64,000 nt of DNA from Caenispirillum salinarum AK4 (GCF_000315795.1 NZ_ANHY01000007.1:124001-188000); one strand, 5' to 3'; counted from the stretch's first letter, positions 17,925-28,879 are shown. A program made the numbers and translations. Notes: generated by a model from the sequence alone, not told the origin.

Positions 17925-18406
17925 CAGTCGTCCATGATCATGGCGGCATAGGTGGCTTCGGCGACGACCTTGCCGTCGACCTTGCCCTCGGCGCGGAACT
18001 TCCAGACGTTGCGGCGACTGTGTTCCTTGCTCACGTGCAGTTCCAGACGGTCGCCGGGCACCACGGGGCGGCGGAACCGCGCGCCCTCCACCGACATGAA
18101 GTACACCAGCTTCCCCTCGCTTTCCGGGCCCAGCGTCTCCACCACCAGCACGGCCGCGGACTGCGCCATGCATTCGATGATGAGCACCCCCGGCATCACG
18201 GGGCGGCGCGGGAAGTGCCCCTGGAAGAAGGGCTCGTTCATGGTGACGTTCTTGATGCCGACGCAGCTTTCGTTCTTCTTGACGTCGATCACCTTGTCGA
18301 TCAGCAGGAACGGATACCGATGCGGAATCATCTCCATGATCCGCTCGATGCCGATGGTGGTGGCGGTTTCGGTCACGCCTTCCTTGTTCTCCGACGTCGC
18401 GTCCAT
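17924..18406 (-). CDS. fabZ: 3-hydroxyacyl-[ACP] dehydratase FabZ
   Basis: A 160-residue hot-dog-fold enzyme of fatty acid elongation. The catalytic pair is His64 in FQGHFPRRPVMPG and Glu78 in IIECMAQS, and MIPHRYPFLLIDKV is typical. I chose the ATG at 18406, two bases after the lpxD stop. FabZ and LpxA compete for 3-hydroxyacyl-ACP, and their coupling in one operon balances phospholipid against lipid A. Confidence 0.96.
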   Translation of the reverse strand: MDATSENKEGVTETATTIGIERIMEMIPHRYPFLLIDKVIDVKKNESCVGIKNVTMNEPFFQGHFPRRPVMPGVLIIECMAQSAAVLVVETLGPESEGKLVYFMSVEGARFRRPVVPGDRLELHVSKEHSRRNVWKFRAEGKVDGKVVAEATYAAMIMDD

Positions 18407-18408
18407 TT

Positions 18409-19431
18409 TTATTTGCCTTTCCTTGCGGCCAACTGCTTCACCGCGGCGACTTCGCGCCAGAACTCCTTGATGGGCTTCGCAGGATATCCCATGACGACGC
18501 CGCCGGGCTCGACCTCGCGCATCACACCCGCCTGCGCGGCGATCTGGGCACCGCTGCCGACCGAGACGTGGCCGGAGACGCCGACCTGGCCGCCCAGAAC
18601 CACGAAGTCGCCCAACTTGCTGCTGCCGGCGACGCCGCTCTGCGCCACCAGGACGCACCCGCGACCAAGCTGCACGTTGTGCCCGATCTGCACCAGATTA
18701 TCAATCCTGCACCCGGAGCCGATGACCGTATCCGGCCCCGCGCCCCGGTCAATGGTCGTGTTGGCGCCGATTTCCACGTCATCGCCGATGATCACCCGGC
18801 CCAGCTGCGGGACCTTCAGGTGGCCCTTGGCGCCCATGGCGAAGCCGAACCCGTCCTGGCCGATGCGACAGCCGGGATAGATGAGAACGCCCGACCCGGT
18901 GATCGTGTGGCTGATCGACGCATTGGCGCCCACCACGCAGTGCGCCCCGATCACCACGCCGTCGCCGATCACCGCATTGGGACCGATGTGGGTCGCGGCG
19001 CCGATTTCGGCGCGCGCCCCGATCACCGCTCCGGCATCCACCCGCACACCCTCGCCCATGACGGCGGAGGAGTCGACCACGGCCGCCGGATGAACGCCCG
19101 GCTCGACCGCCGGCGTCGGGTGAAACGCGGCGGCGACGCGGGCATAGGCCCGATAGGGCTCTGGCGTCAGAAGCAGCGCCATGCCGGCAGGCGCCCGGCC
19201 GGCCAGGTCGGGATGAACGATGCAGGCCCCGGCGCGACTTTCCGTAAAGGCGCCGATGTACTTCTTGTTGTCGAGAAAGCTGACGGTGTGCGGCCCGGCG
19301 ACGTGCAGCGGCGCCACGTCTTCGAACGCAGCCGACGGATCGGCATCGGCCGCCACCTCCGCCTGCGCGACTTCGGCGAGGGTGCTCAGGCTGAAGGGAC
19401 CGGCCAGGGGAAAGAAGCGCGGATCGGCCAA
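18409..19431 (-). CDS. lpxD: UDP-3-O-acylglucosamine N-acyltransferase
   Basis: The third lipid A enzyme, 340 residues. The N-terminal uridine-binding domain (1-105, with VSFLDNKKY) precedes a hexapeptide-repeat beta helix. His251 in QIGHNVQ corresponds to the catalytic histidine of the family. The C-terminal helix ([16 protein letters not shown]) forms the trimer cap. It follows the skp-like gene with a gap of three bases. Confidence 0.96.
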   Translation of the reverse strand: MADPRFFPLAGPFSLSTLAEVAQAEVAADADPSAAFEDVAPLHVAGPHTVSFLDNKKYIGAFTESRAGACIVHPDLAGRAPAGMALLLTPEPYRAYARVAAAFHPTPAVEPGVHPAAVVDSSAVMGEGVRVDAGAVIGARAEIGAATHIGPNAVIGDGVVIGAHCVVGANASISHTITGSGVLIYPGCRIGQDGFGFAMGAKGHLKVPQLGRVIIGDDVEIGANTTIDRGAGPDTVIGSGCRIDNLVQIGHNVQLGRGCVLVAQSGVAGSSKLGDFVVLGGQVGVSGHVSVGSGAQIAAQAGVMREVEPGGVVMGYPAKPIKEFWREVAAVKQLAARKGK

Positions 19432-19434
19432 GGG

Positions 19435-20103
19435 TCAGTCTCCCGTCATCGAGTCCGGCACCAGGGGCTCTTTCGCGGCGCTGTCGGCCATGGTCTCCGG
19501 GTCCGGAAAGTCCACGGTGGGCATGCGCGCATCCAGCCGCTGCAGGATTTCGTCCGTCAGGTCCATGGCGTTGTCGAACAGGAACACCTGCGAGCGGTAC
19601 AGGATGACGTTGACACCCTTTTCGGCCGCGATCTGGTCGGCGACGCGGATGGTTCCCTGCTGTACGGCGCTCATCGCCTGACCGAACGCCCGTTCCAGGT
19701 TGCGGCGGCGCATTTGGACGTTGCGCTGGCTTTCCGCCACCCGCTTCTGGAAGGCGCTGCGCTTTTCGGCAAAGTCCTGCTGGTCGGCCGTGGCGCGCAG
19801 CCGCGCAAGTTCCTGGTCGGCGGCGCGCAACTCCTGCTCCACCTGGGCGGCATCGGCCTGATAGGCGGTCACATACTCTTCGCGCTTCTTCCGCACGCCC
19901 TGGGCGGCATCCGCTTCGCGCAGGACCCGCTGCAGGTCGATGACACCGACCACCGGCTTCGGCACGGCGGCTTCGGCGCCCGCGGTCTCGGCCTGTGCCC
20001 GAGCCCCACCCGGCGCGACCGTACCAAGCACGGCACAACCGACGGCCAGCGCCGTCAGCACCGCCCGAACCCGACGCCGAACACCGAACACCGCCACCCG
20101 CAT
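19435..20103 (-). CDS. skp: OmpH/Skp-family periplasmic chaperone
   Basis: A 222-residue protein with an Arg-rich signal peptide ending near ARA-QA (about 36) and a long charged helical region (about 60-165, RKKREEYVTAYQADAAQVEQ) predicted to form the coiled-coil tentacles of Skp. In the family it holds unfolded outer-membrane proteins on their way to BamA. Both sequence type and position between bamA and lpxD support the call. The TGATG overlap with bamA indicates coupling. The acidic tail (last 30 residues) is longer than in E. coli Skp. Confidence 0.9.
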   Translation of the reverse strand: MRVAVFGVRRRVRAVLTALAVGCAVLGTVAPGGARAQAETAGAEAAVPKPVVGVIDLQRVLREADAAQGVRKKREEYVTAYQADAAQVEQELRAADQELARLRATADQQDFAEKRSAFQKRVAESQRNVQMRRRNLERAFGQAMSAVQQGTIRVADQIAAEKGVNVILYRSQVFLFDNAMDLTDEILQRLDARMPTVDFPDPETMADSAAKEPLVPDSMTGD

Positions 20104-22412
20104 CAGAACCGAGTCCCGAAGTTCAGGCGGAACAGCTCGGTCTCGTCGAAGTCCTCCTTCAGCACAGGCTGAGCGAGGTCGATGTTGATGGGGCCCACAG
20201 GCGACTTCCAGATGAAGCCGATGCCCACGGAGGCGCGGATGGAGCTGGAGTGATCGAACTGCCCGGTGGAACTGCTGACCTCGGGCTCGCCGATCACGCC
20301 GAAGTCGGTGAAGACCTTGCCGGTCACGCCCAGTTCCTCGGGCAGGCCGAGCGGCATGCGCATCTCGATGGAGCCGTTGGCGATCCAGTCGCCGCCCAGG
20401 GCGTCGGCCTCGCCGTCCCGGGTTCGCGCGTCGGCGCCACCGTAGGCGAAGCCGCGCAGGTTCTCACCGCCGAGATTGTAGCGGTAGGCGATGGACAGCG
20501 GATCGTCCGCATAATTGTAGATGTAGCCGGCGTTGCCGCTGAACCGCAGCGTCCACTCGTCGGCCAGCGGCACGTAATAGGCGCCGGAGACGTCATTGCG
20601 CACGAACTGCTCCGAGCCCCCAAGGCCGGCGACGGCGTTGGACAGCGACAGCACGTAGCCCTCGGTCGGCTCCACCACGGAGTCGCGCTTGTCATAGGAC
20701 AGGGAATGGCTGACCTGCGACAGGGTCGTCGTGCCCTCCTGCTCCTTGATGAAGGTCGAGGCATTGTCGTCGACGTTGGAAATCTCGTTCTTCTGGAACG
20801 TGTAACGCAGGCTGTGTCCCAGGGCTTCGTTGTAGCTCCACCCAACCCGCAACGCACCGCCGGACGTGGTGCTGTCGTAGGAGGCGCTGTCCTGGAAGTC
20901 GTTGGTGGTGTGGTAAATATCGAAGCCGGCCCGCAGCGGCCGGTTGAGGAAGTAGGGCTCTGTGAACGACAGGTCCACTTCCGTCTGCTTTTGCGCCAGG
21001 CGCAGGTCCAGCGACAGGGCCTGGCCGCGGCCCAGCAGGTTGCGCTCGGACACGCCGGCCTCGAACAGCGCACCGACGCTGGACGACCAACCGACACCGA
21101 ACGACAGCTCGCCGGTGGACTTTTCCTCCACGTCGACGATCACGTCCGTCTGGTCCGGCGCGTCCTCGGCCGGGCGGGTGTCGACTTCGACGGTCTCGAA
21201 GAAGCCGAGATTGCGGATGCGCTCGCGCGAGCGCCGCAGCTTCGCGGTGTTGAAGGCGTCGCCCTCGGCCAGACGGAACTCGCGGCGAATGACCTTGTCC
21301 AGGGTGCGCACGTTGCCCTGGATCTCGATGCGGCGAACGAAGACGCGCGGGCCTTCCTGCACGTCGAAGGTGACGTCGATGGTGTCGGCCTCGGGATCGC
21401 GGGTCACGCGCGGCCGCACGTCGACGAAGGCATACCCCAACTCGCCGACCCGGTCGGTGATGTTCTGGATCGTCTGCTCGACCTCGTCGGCGTTGTACCA
21501 CTCGCCGGTCTCGGGCACGACCTCGGCCTGCAGCGCCGCGGGGTCGAGGTCGGGCAGCGTGGTCTGAACGTCGATCTCGCCGAATTTATAACGGTCGCCT
21601 TCGTCCACCGTGAAGGTGACGAAAAAGGCCTCGCGGTCGGGCGTCAGTTCGGCAACGGCGGAACTGACGCGGAAGTCGGCGTAGCCTTCGCTCAGGTAGT
21701 AGCGGCGCAGCAACTCCCGGTCGAACGTCAGCCGATCCGGATCATAGGTGTCGGCGCTGGACAGCAGCCGGTACCAGCGTTCTTCCTTTGTGGCGATCTC
21801 ACCGCGGAGCGTGCTGTCGCTGAATTCCTCGTTGCCGACGAAGGTGATGCGGCGCACATAGGTCGGCGGGCCTTCGTTGACTTCGAACACCAGGTCGACC
21901 CGGTTTTGGTCCAGCTCGATGATCTTGGGCTCCACCGTCGCCGCATAGCGGCCGCTGCGCCGGTAGAGGTCGAGGATGCGCTGGACGTCGTCCTGGACCT
22001 TGGCACGGGTGTAGACCACGCGCGATCGGAGCTGGGTCTCGGCCGACAGTTGCTCGTCGTCGATCCGCTGGTTGCCCTCGAAGGCGATGCGATTGATGAT
22101 GGGGTTCTCCACCACCCGCACCACCAGGGCTTGGCCAGCGCGCCGCATGGCGACATCGGCGAACAGGCCCGTGGCGAAAAGGTTTTTCAGCGACTGGTCC
22201 AGCGCGGCCGGATCGAAGGGGTCGCCCGGCGCCACCGTTAGGTAGGATTCGACGGTCGACGCCTCGATGCGCTGATTGCCCTCGACGACGATCTGGCGGA
22301 TGACGCCGGAGGCTTGGCCGATCTCCTGCCCCTGGGCGAGGACGGCCCCCGGCACCACGGCCAGACCGGCAAGGGCGGCGGCCATGGCCGCCGAGCGCAC
22401 GAGCGAACGCAA
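20103..22412 (-). CDS. bamA: Outer-membrane protein assembly factor BamA
   Basis: An outer-membrane Omp85 protein of 769 residues that folds and inserts beta-barrel proteins. After a signal peptide ending VLA-QG come five POTRA repeats (about 30-400; each has a G-N/D-x-R motif such as EGNQRIE), then a 16-strand barrel with the lid motif NLRGF and the C-terminal phenylalanine (NFGTRF). I chose the TTG at 22412 because a GGGGGA ribosome site precedes it and it gives a clean signal peptide. The frame is open up to a TTG at 22484 that overlaps the rseP stop, so the start is uncertain. Confidence 0.95.
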   Translation of the reverse strand: MRSLVRSAAMAAALAGLAVVPGAVLAQGQEIGQASGVIRQIVVEGNQRIEASTVESYLTVAPGDPFDPAALDQSLKNLFATGLFADVAMRRAGQALVVRVVENPIINRIAFEGNQRIDDEQLSAETQLRSRVVYTRAKVQDDVQRILDLYRRSGRYAATVEPKIIELDQNRVDLVFEVNEGPPTYVRRITFVGNEEFSDSTLRGEIATKEERWYRLLSSADTYDPDRLTFDRELLRRYYLSEGYADFRVSSAVAELTPDREAFFVTFTVDEGDRYKFGEIDVQTTLPDLDPAALQAEVVPETGEWYNADEVEQTIQNITDRVGELGYAFVDVRPRVTRDPEADTIDVTFDVQEGPRVFVRRIEIQGNVRTLDKVIRREFRLAEGDAFNTAKLRRSRERIRNLGFFETVEVDTRPAEDAPDQTDVIVDVEEKSTGELSFGVGWSSSVGALFEAGVSERNLLGRGQALSLDLRLAQKQTEVDLSFTEPYFLNRPLRAGFDIYHTTNDFQDSASYDSTTSGGALRVGWSYNEALGHSLRYTFQKNEISNVDDNASTFIKEQEGTTTLSQVSHSLSYDKRDSVVEPTEGYVLSLSNAVAGLGGSEQFVRNDVSGAYYVPLADEWTLRFSGNAGYIYNYADDPLSIAYRYNLGGENLRGFAYGGADARTRDGEADALGGDWIANGSIEMRMPLGLPEELGVTGKVFTDFGVIGEPEVSSSTGQFDHSSSIRASVGIGFIWKSPVGPINIDLAQPVLKEDFDETELFRLNFGTRF

Positions 22413-22480
22413 GGTATCCCCCGGAGTTACGTTTTGACGCGTATTCGATTGCCGGAGAATGCCGCCTTCGGCTTGGGAAC

Positions 22481-23599
22481 TCAACCCTCTATGAGCCGAA
22501 CGATGTCATTCCATGTAACGAAGACCATCAACGTAAGGACCAGGACCAGCCCGATGCGGAAGCCGTACTCCTGGACCTGCTCGCTCAGCGGCTGCCCGCG
22601 AAGGGCCTCAATGCCGTAGAACAACAGGTGGCCGCCATCCAGCATGGGCACCGGAAACAGGTTGAACAGGCCCAGCGCCACCGACAGCAGGGCCACGAAC
22701 ATGATGGCGTTGACCAGACCCGACTGGGCTGCCTGACCGGAGAATTGCGCGATACGCACCGGACCGCCCAAATCCTCGGTACCGCGGTCGCCGGAGATCA
22801 TCTGACCGATGGCCGTCAGCGAACTGGTGACCACCGTGCCCGTATGGACCACCGCCTGTCCCACGGCTTCCACCGGCCCCATGCGCACCAGCTCCATGGC
22901 TTCGCGGCTGACGGAAACGCCAAGCACGGGCGTGCGCTGGGTGTTGCCGAAGCCGTCGGTCATCTCGGTCATGCGCGGCGTGATCTCATAGGTCTGCTGC
23001 TCGCCGTCGCGCAGGACGGTGACCTCCATGGCGCGCCCCTCGGGATTGAGCGGCACCATGCGCTGGATGTCCTCGAAACGGTCGACCGCCCCGCCGTTGA
23101 TGGCGACAACGCGGTCGCCCGGCATGAGGCCCGCCTCGGCGGCCGGACTGCCCTCCTGCACGCCGCCCAAAACCGGTGGCGTGGTGGGCTGGCCGACGCT
23201 CATGAACACGCCGGCAAACACCAGGATCGCAAAGATGAAGTTGAAGGCCGGACCCGCGAGCACGATGGAAAACCGCTGCCCGACGCGCTTGTGCTGGAAG
23301 CTGACGCGCCGTTCCTCCTCGGACAACTCGCGGCTCTTGTCGGCGCCGCCGCTGGCCTCGTTGGCATCGCCGAAAAACTTCACGTAGCCGCCCAGCGGCA
23401 GCAGGCTGACGCGCCAGCGGGTGCCGCGGCGGTCGTACCAGCCGAACAGCTCCTTGCCGAAGCCGATGGAAAATACGTCCACTTTCACGCCGTTGATGCG
23501 CGCAATGATGAAATGGCCGAATTCGTGGACGAAGACGACGATGGTCAGGATGACGAGGAAGGGAAGAACCGTCGTCCAGAGTACGGAAAGGATGTCCAT
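22481..23599 (-). CDS. rseP: Site-2 protease RseP
   Basis: An intramembrane zinc metalloprotease of 372 residues. The zinc site HEFGH (25-29) lies in the first membrane helix and the third ligand is in FPVPMLDGGHLL near the C-terminus. It has one PDZ domain (about 125-200, GSPAAEAGLMPGDRVVAING), whereas the E. coli enzyme has two. In the family it cleaves anti-sigma factors and leftover signal peptides, linking envelope stress to bamA next door. Confidence 0.95.
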   Translation of the reverse strand: MDILSVLWTTVLPFLVILTIVVFVHEFGHFIIARINGVKVDVFSIGFGKELFGWYDRRGTRWRVSLLPLGGYVKFFGDANEASGGADKSRELSEEERRVSFQHKRVGQRFSIVLAGPAFNFIFAILVFAGVFMSVGQPTTPPVLGGVQEGSPAAEAGLMPGDRVVAINGGAVDRFEDIQRMVPLNPEGRAMEVTVLRDGEQQTYEITPRMTEMTDGFGNTQRTPVLGVSVSREAMELVRMGPVEAVGQAVVHTGTVVTSSLTAIGQMISGDRGTEDLGGPVRIAQFSGQAAQSGLVNAIMFVALLSVALGLFNLFPVPMLDGGHLLFYGIEALRGQPLSEQVQEYGFRIGLVLVLTLMVFVTWNDIVRLIEG

Positions 23600-23657
23600 G
23601 CGGTCAGGAGCCTTCGAAACATGCGTTGCCGGCCCCGACGAGGCCGTCGGGCCGCGA

Positions 23658-24908
23658 TCACTCGGCGGCGGCGCGCGCCCTTGGCGTCACCGTCGCCGCC
23701 AGGCGCCGGGCCTCGGCGTCGGCGGCGGCCACATCCTCCAGCGTGGCAAGCGGCATGGACCCGACCCGCTCCAGCACCGTCTCGACGCTGCGGGCGATAT
23801 CCAAAAAGCCGATCTCGCCGGCCAGGAACCGGGCGACAGCCACTTCATTGGCCGCATTCAAGAGAGTAGGAACCGCGCCCCCCGATTGCAAGGCGGCGCG
23901 CGCCAGTCGCAGGGCCGGAAAGCGCTCGGTGTCGGGAGCCTGGAATGTCAGTTGCGCCACCGCCGCCAGGTCCAGGCGCGGGCTCGGCGCGGCCATGCGG
24001 GCCGGCCATGCCAGGGCAAAGGCGATGGGCGTCCGCATGTCGGGCGTGCCAAGCTGGGCCAGCATGGAGGCGTCCACATACTCCACCATGCTGTGGATGA
24101 CCGACTGCGGGTGCACCAGGATCTCGATGCGGTCTTCCGGCACCGGGAACAGGTGGGCGGCCTCGATGAGTTCCAGCCCCTTGTTCATCATGGTGGCGCT
24201 GTCGACGGAAATCTTCGCGCCCATGGACCAGTTGGGGTGCGCCACCGCCTGAGCAGGCGTGACCGCCTCCATGGCCTCGCGCTCCCATTCGCGGAACGGC
24301 CCGCCCGAGGCCGTGAGCACAATGCGGGAAACGCGCTGAGCCTGCTCGAAGTCGAACACCTGGAAGATGGCGGAATGCTCGCTGTCCACGGGCAGCAGCG
24401 TCGCGCCGTACTTCTCGACCTCGGCCATGACCAGGGCGCCGGCGCACACCAGCGTCTCCTTGTTGGCCAGGCCGACGACGCACCCGCGGCGGATGGCCGC
24501 GAGGGTGGGCTCCAGGCCGGCCGCGCCGACAATGGCCGACATCACCCAGTCGGCGTCGCGCGCCGCAGCCTCGGTGACCGCCGCACAGCCGGCCGCGGCC
24601 TCGATGCCCGATCCGGCCAGGCGCTCCTTCAGGGCGGCGTACTTGTCCTCGTCGGCGACCACGGCCACCTCTGGCCGCAGGCGCAGGGCCTGTTCGGCCA
24701 GGACGTCGACGTTGCCGTTGGCGGTCAGCGCCACGACGTCGTAGGCGTCGCGGTTGCGGTCTATGAGGTCGATGGTGTTGCAGCCAATGGAGCCCGTGGA
24801 GCCCAGCACCGTAACCCGGCGCGGCGCATCGGCCGACGGGCCCTCGGTGGCGCCGGCCTTGGCCGTTGCCGGCTTGGCGGAGTGGGCGGTCGTGCTGCTG
24901 GTCACCAT
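23658..24908 (-). CDS. dxr: 1-deoxy-D-xylulose-5-phosphate reductoisomerase
   Basis: The second enzyme of the MEP isoprenoid pathway, 416 residues; it makes MEP from DXP with NADPH. Motifs: the nucleotide fold [38 protein letters not shown], the catalytic-loop LTASGGPFR and [21 protein letters not shown]. It has about 30 extra Ser/Ala-rich residues at the N-terminus, so a later start is possible. It overlaps cdsA by seven bases. Confidence 0.96.
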   Translation of the reverse strand: MVTSSTTAHSAKPATAKAGATEGPSADAPRRVTVLGSTGSIGCNTIDLIDRNRDAYDVVALTANGNVDVLAEQALRLRPEVAVVADEDKYAALKERLAGSGIEAAAGCAAVTEAAARDADWVMSAIVGAAGLEPTLAAIRRGCVVGLANKETLVCAGALVMAEVEKYGATLLPVDSEHSAIFQVFDFEQAQRVSRIVLTASGGPFREWEREAMEAVTPAQAVAHPNWSMGAKISVDSATMMNKGLELIEAAHLFPVPEDRIEILVHPQSVIHSMVEYVDASMLAQLGTPDMRTPIAFALAWPARMAAPSPRLDLAAVAQLTFQAPDTERFPALRLARAALQSGGAVPTLLNAANEVAVARFLAGEIGFLDIARSVETVLERVGSMPLATLEDVAAADAEARRLAATVTPRARAAAE

Positions 24909-25678
24909 GCCGTGATCCCCCCTTGGGCCAGGTACGTCGCAAGCGCCACCGCGGGGGCCGTCAGCACCAGGCCGTCGACGCGATCCAGCACGCCGCCATG
25001 GCCCGGAATGATGTGGCCGCTGTCCTTCACGCCGAAGCGCCGCTTCACGTAACTCTCTGTCAGGTCGCTCATCTGCTCAACGATCGCAAGACCGCCGCTG
25101 AAGAGTATAAGTGCCAAGGCGGCCGTCGGGTTCACCAGAAAAGCGACAGCCGCCCCCGCCACCATCGCGGAAAAGGCGCCGCCCAGCAATCCGGCCCAGG
25201 TCTTGTTGGGACTGATACGGGGCGACAGCTTGGGGCCGCCGATGTTCTTCCCGAACACATAGCCGCCCGTGTCGGTGACCCAAACGATGACGAAAATCCA
25301 GATGAGCGTTGCGAGCCCGCCATGCTCGCGCAACCACACCAGCGTCATGGCCGGCAACGCCACGTAGAGCACGCCCAGCGCCGACCATCCCGCCCCGGCA
25401 CGGCTGCGCGCCAGCAGCCAGACCACCGGAACGGCCCCGGCGATGAGCGCCAAGGCGGCTTCGGGCGCGGGAACGGCCAACACGGCGGCGGCGACGGATA
25501 CGGCGCCGGACGCCCAGCCGGGCGCGCGGTACCCCGCCTGCACGATCGCCTGCCACTCATGCGCCATGATGACGGCGACGGCGGCAATCGCGATGTCGAA
25601 CACCGGACTCCCCGCCCAGGCGCACGCCAGCGCCACCGGCACCATGATCAGGGCGGACAGGACTCGGGTCTTCAGCAC
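24902..25678 (-). CDS. cdsA: Phosphatidate cytidylyltransferase
   Basis: An inner-membrane enzyme of 258 residues with about seven hydrophobic helices that makes CDP-diacylglycerol for all phospholipids. The C-terminal signature is complete: [20 protein letters not shown] followed by [13 protein letters not shown]. It lies between uppS (seven-base gap) and dxr, the usual order. Confidence 0.95.
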   Translation of the reverse strand: MLKTRVLSALIMVPVALACAWAGSPVFDIAIAAVAVIMAHEWQAIVQAGYRAPGWASGAVSVAAAVLAVPAPEAALALIAGAVPVVWLLARSRAGAGWSALGVLYVALPAMTLVWLREHGGLATLIWIFVIVWVTDTGGYVFGKNIGGPKLSPRISPNKTWAGLLGGAFSAMVAGAAVAFLVNPTAALALILFSGGLAIVEQMSDLTESYVKRRFGVKDSGHIIPGHGGVLDRVDGLVLTAPAVALATYLAQGGITAW

Positions 25679-25685
25679 GCGGGCG

Positions 25686-26426
25686 TCAGCCTTTCACACC
25701 ACCGTAGCGACGATCTCGCAGAGAGAACGCCCGTACGGCGGCTTCCAGTTCCGGGCGCCCGAAGTCGGGCCACAGGGTGTCGACGAATACCATTTCGGCG
25801 TAGGCGATCTGCCACAGCAGGAAATTGCTGACGCGCTGCTCCCCACTCGTGCGGATCAGAAGGTCGGGGTCGGGGATGTCGGCCGTGAACAGGCGCGAGG
25901 CGAACAGGGCTTCGTCGATCTGCGCGGCGTCGACACGCCCGGCGGCCGCGTCGGCGGCAAGCGACCGGGCCGCGGCGACGATCTCCTGCCGACCACCATA
26001 GGAGAGCGCGATGGTCAGGGTCAGGCCGGTGTTGCCGGCGGTTTTTTCCTCGGCCGCCGTGATCATGCGTGCCAGTTCGCCCCCGAAGCGCTCACGCTCG
26101 CCGATGACGCGCAGGCGCACGCCGTTTTCATGAAGGTTGTTCAGCTCGTTGCCCAGATACAGGCGCAGGAGCCCCTTCAGTTCGGTGACCTCGTCTTCCG
26201 GCCGGCGCCAGTTTTCCGAGGAGAATCCGAACAGGGTCAGGTAGCCAATACCCATTTCGCCGGCGGCGCGCAGAGTTGCGCGCACGGCCTCGGCCCCCTT
26301 GCGGTGGCCGGCCGTGCGCGGCAGGCCGCGCGCCTTCGCCCACCGGCCGTTGCCGTCCATGATGATGGCGACGTGGGCCGGCGGCGGGGGTTTCTCGCCC
26401 CCGCGCTTGAGAGGCTCCGCGCCCAT
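25686..26426 (-). CDS. uppS: Undecaprenyl diphosphate synthase
   Basis: A cis-prenyltransferase of 246 residues that makes the C55 carrier for peptidoglycan. The catalytic aspartate is Asp24 in IIMDGNGRWA. GHRKGAEAVR, FGFSSENWRRP and the C-terminal DLLIRTSGEQRVSNFLLWQ are the conserved regions. I chose the ATG overlapping the frr stop (TGATG). The N-terminus is slightly extended and proline-rich. Confidence 0.96.
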   Translation of the reverse strand: MGAEPLKRGGEKPPPPAHVAIIMDGNGRWAKARGLPRTAGHRKGAEAVRATLRAAGEMGIGYLTLFGFSSENWRRPEDEVTELKGLLRLYLGNELNNLHENGVRLRVIGERERFGGELARMITAAEEKTAGNTGLTLTIALSYGGRQEIVAAARSLAADAAAGRVDAAQIDEALFASRLFTADIPDPDLLIRTSGEQRVSNFLLWQIAYAEMVFVDTLWPDFGRPELEAAVRAFSLRDRRYGGVKG

Positions 26427-27001
26427 CAAACCTGCATGATCTCCTGTTCCTTGTGCTTCAGCGTCTCGTCGATCGTGCTGATCGTCTCGTCGGTCAGCTG
26501 TTGCACTTCCTTCTCGTGGGCGCGCTGTTCGTCCTGCGAGATGGTGCCGTCCTTCTCCATCTTCTTGAGCTGGTCCATGCCGTCGCGGCGCACGTTGCGG
26601 ACCGCCACGCGGGCGTTCTCGCCGTACTTGGCTGCGACCTTGGTCAGTTCGGCGCGGCGCTCCTCGGTGAGCGGCGGGATGGGCACGCGGATCGTCTGAC
26701 CCTCGGCGGCCGGATTGAGGCCCAGGCCGGCGTTGCGGATGGCCTTCTCGACGGCCTTGATCATGCTGCGGTCCCACACCGAGACCACAAGCATGCGCGG
26801 CTCCGGCACGCTGACGTTGGCCACCTGGTTGAGCGGCATGGTGGAGCCGTAGGCTTCGACGACGACCGGGTCCAGCAGGCTGGTATGCGCGCGGCCCGTA
26901 CGCAGGCCGGCGAATTCCTTCTTCAGCACCTCCACCGCCTGATCCATGCGGTGTTTGAGGTCTTTTTTCAGCGACTTGAAATCGGCTACGTCACCGGACA
27001 C
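26426..27001 (-). CDS. frr: Ribosome recycling factor
   Basis: A 191-residue factor that, with EF-G, splits ribosomes after termination. The three-helix bundle is recognisable from the N-terminal [20 protein letters not shown], the hinge [20 protein letters not shown] and the C-terminal [20 protein letters not shown]. It sits three bases downstream of pyrH, and the pyrH-frr pair is almost universal in bacteria. Confidence 0.97.
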   Translation of the reverse strand: MSGDVADFKSLKKDLKHRMDQAVEVLKKEFAGLRTGRAHTSLLDPVVVEAYGSTMPLNQVANVSVPEPRMLVVSVWDRSMIKAVEKAIRNAGLGLNPAAEGQTIRVPIPPLTEERRAELTKVAAKYGENARVAVRNVRRDGMDQLKKMEKDGTISQDEQRAHEKEVQQLTDETISTIDETLKHKEQEIMQV

Positions 27002-27004
27002 GGC

Positions 27005-27745
27005 TCACTCCTCCTCGGCAATGATCGTATAGCGGCCTTCGCCGGCCATGACCTTGGCGAAGGCGTTCTCGCCATGCATGTCGAAAACAACGATGGGCAG
27101 CCGGTTCTCACGCGCCAGCGCAATGGCCGAGGCATCCATGACGCGCAGGTTGCGGGCCAGGACGTCGGTGTAGGTCAGGCGCGGATAGAACTCGGCCTGC
27201 GGGTCCTTCTTGGGATCGGCGGAATAGACACCGTCCACGTTGGTGGCCTTCAGCAGGGCGCCGCAGTTCATCTCCACCGCACGCAGGGCGGCGGCGGTGT
27301 CGGTGGTGAAGAACGGGTTGCCCGTGCCGGCGGCAAAGATCACCACGCGGTCCTTCTCCATGTGGCGGATGGCGCGGCGCCGGATGTAGGGCTCGCACAC
27401 CGCCTCCATGGGAATGGCCGACTGCACGCGGGTCTGCACGCCGGCCTTCTCCAGCGCGCTCTGCACCGCCATGGCGTTCATGACGGTCGCCAGCATGCCC
27501 ATGTAGTCGGCGCTGGTGCGGTCCATGCCCTCAGCGGCGCCGGACACGCCCCGGAACAGGTTTCCGCCGCCAATGACCAGGCACACCTGCACGCCCATCT
27601 CCCGCACCGACCGGACCTCGCGGGCGATGGCCGCGACCGTCGCGCTGTCCAGCCCGAACTCGCGCGGGCCCATAAGCCCTTCACCCGAGATTTTCAGCAG
27701 AACACGGCGAAACTGCGGCGCGGCGGAAGCGTCGGCGGCGGGCAT
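27005..27745 (-). CDS. pyrH: UMP kinase
   Basis: A hexameric, bacterial-type UMP kinase of 246 residues in the amino-acid kinase family. Motifs: [12 protein letters not shown], the glycine loop [22 protein letters not shown], and the ATP-site region [20 protein letters not shown]. The ten-residue N-terminal extension ([10 protein letters not shown]) may not be translated. It begins a new unit after the tsf terminator, leading into frr-uppS-cdsA-dxr. Confidence 0.97.
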   Translation of the reverse strand: MPAADASAAPQFRRVLLKISGEGLMGPREFGLDSATVAAIAREVRSVREMGVQVCLVIGGGNLFRGVSGAAEGMDRTSADYMGMLATVMNAMAVQSALEKAGVQTRVQSAIPMEAVCEPYIRRRAIRHMEKDRVVIFAAGTGNPFFTTDTAAALRAVEMNCGALLKATNVDGVYSADPKKDPQAEFYPRLTYTDVLARNLRVMDASAIALARENRLPIVVFDMHGENAFAKVMAGEGRYTIIAEEE

Positions 27746-27856
27746 GGGCGGGGCCTCTCAACTGGTCAGGTCATCCAGGGGCGGCGGGCGGTCGCGTCCC
27801 ACCGGGCGAACGATCCGGCGGTGCGCGACGTGCGCAAGAACGCGGATGCGCGCATG

Positions 27857-27913
27857 AAAAAGGGGCGGCACCGGCCCGGATGATATACACCATCCAAGCC
27901 GCTGTCGCCCCTT
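27857..27913 (-). terminator. Terminator of the rpsB-tsf unit
   Basis: Arms AAGGGGCG (27860-27867) and CGCCCCTT (27906-27913) enclose an inner hairpin (GGATG/CATCC). On the minus strand the stem is followed by TTTTTC. It lies 15 bases after the tsf stop and separates it from pyrH. Confidence 0.75.
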
Positions 27914-27927
27914 AAAACTCCGGCCGA

Positions 27928-28854
27928 TCAGGCGCCGCGAGCGGCGGCCACCTCGGCGGCGAAGTCCTCTTCCTTCTTCTCGACGCCCTCGCCCAGCGCG
28001 ATGCGCTGGAAGCCGGCGAGGGTCACCGGGGCGCCAACCTCCTTGGCGGCGTCCTCAAGGACCTTCTTGACCTTGCGGTCCGGGTCCATGACGAAGGCCT
28101 GCTCCAGCACCACGACTTCCTCGTAGAACTTGCGCAGACGGCCCTCGACCATCTTGGCGATGATTTCTTCCGGCTTGCCCGAAGCGCGGGCCTGCTCGGA
28201 CAGAACCTCGCGCTCGCGGTCGACGGCGGAGGTGTCGACGGTGTCCACGGTCAGGAACTGCGGGTTGGCGGCCGCCACGTGCATGGCGATCTGCTTGCCC
28301 AGCTCTTCCAGCTTGGCGACGTCGCCCTCGGACTCCAGGCCGACCAGCACGCCGATCTTGCCGAGGCCCGGCTTGACGGCGTTGTGGACGTAGGCGGCGA
28401 CGACGCCCTTGGAGACCGACACGCCGCCGGCGCGTCGCAGGTTCATGTTCTCGCCGATGGTGCCGATCAGGTCGGTCAGCGCGTCCTGCACCGGCTTGCC
28501 GGCGGACGGCAGCTGAGCGGCCTTGGTGGCTTCCAGATCGCCGTCGACGGAGAACGCCACGTCGGCGACCTCGGCGACGAAGTCCTGGAAGGTCTCGTTG
28601 CGCGCCACGAAGTCGGTCTCGGAGTTCAGCTCGACGACGGCGCCCTTGGTGCCCTCGGCCTTGACCGCAACCAGGCCCTCGGCGGCGACGCGGCCGGCCT
28701 TCTTGGCGGCAGCGGCGAGACCCTTCTTGCGCAGCCAGTCGACGGCGCCCTCCAGGTCACCGTTGGTCTCGGCCAGCGCCTTCTTGCAGTCCATCATGCC
28801 GGCGCCGGTCTTCTCGCGCAGCTCCTTGACGAGGGAGGCGGTAATCTCGGCCAT
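27928..28854 (-). CDS. tsf: Elongation factor Ts
   Basis: The guanine-nucleotide exchange factor for EF-Tu, 308 residues. The N-terminal UBA-like module contains [17 protein letters not shown], the core has the EF-Tu contact TDFVARN, and the dimerisation region and C-terminal module ([18 protein letters not shown]) are complete. It follows rpsB after a 102-base gap that holds an attenuator hairpin. Confidence 0.97.
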   Translation of the reverse strand: MAEITASLVKELREKTGAGMMDCKKALAETNGDLEGAVDWLRKKGLAAAAKKAGRVAAEGLVAVKAEGTKGAVVELNSETDFVARNETFQDFVAEVADVAFSVDGDLEATKAAQLPSAGKPVQDALTDLIGTIGENMNLRRAGGVSVSKGVVAAYVHNAVKPGLGKIGVLVGLESEGDVAKLEELGKQIAMHVAAANPQFLTVDTVDTSAVDREREVLSEQARASGKPEEIIAKMVEGRLRKFYEEVVVLEQAFVMDPDRKVKKVLEDAAKEVGAPVTLAGFQRIALGEGVEKKEEDFAAEVAAARGA

Positions 28855-28879
28855 CGTTCAACCTCTTGGTTAGGCGTTC

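Noticed and set aside
15192-17951. A 919-codon plus-strand open frame across the lipid A genes
   Set aside because: It is fully antisense to lpxB, lpxI and lpxA, which have intact catalytic motifs. Its composition is typical of a shadow frame.
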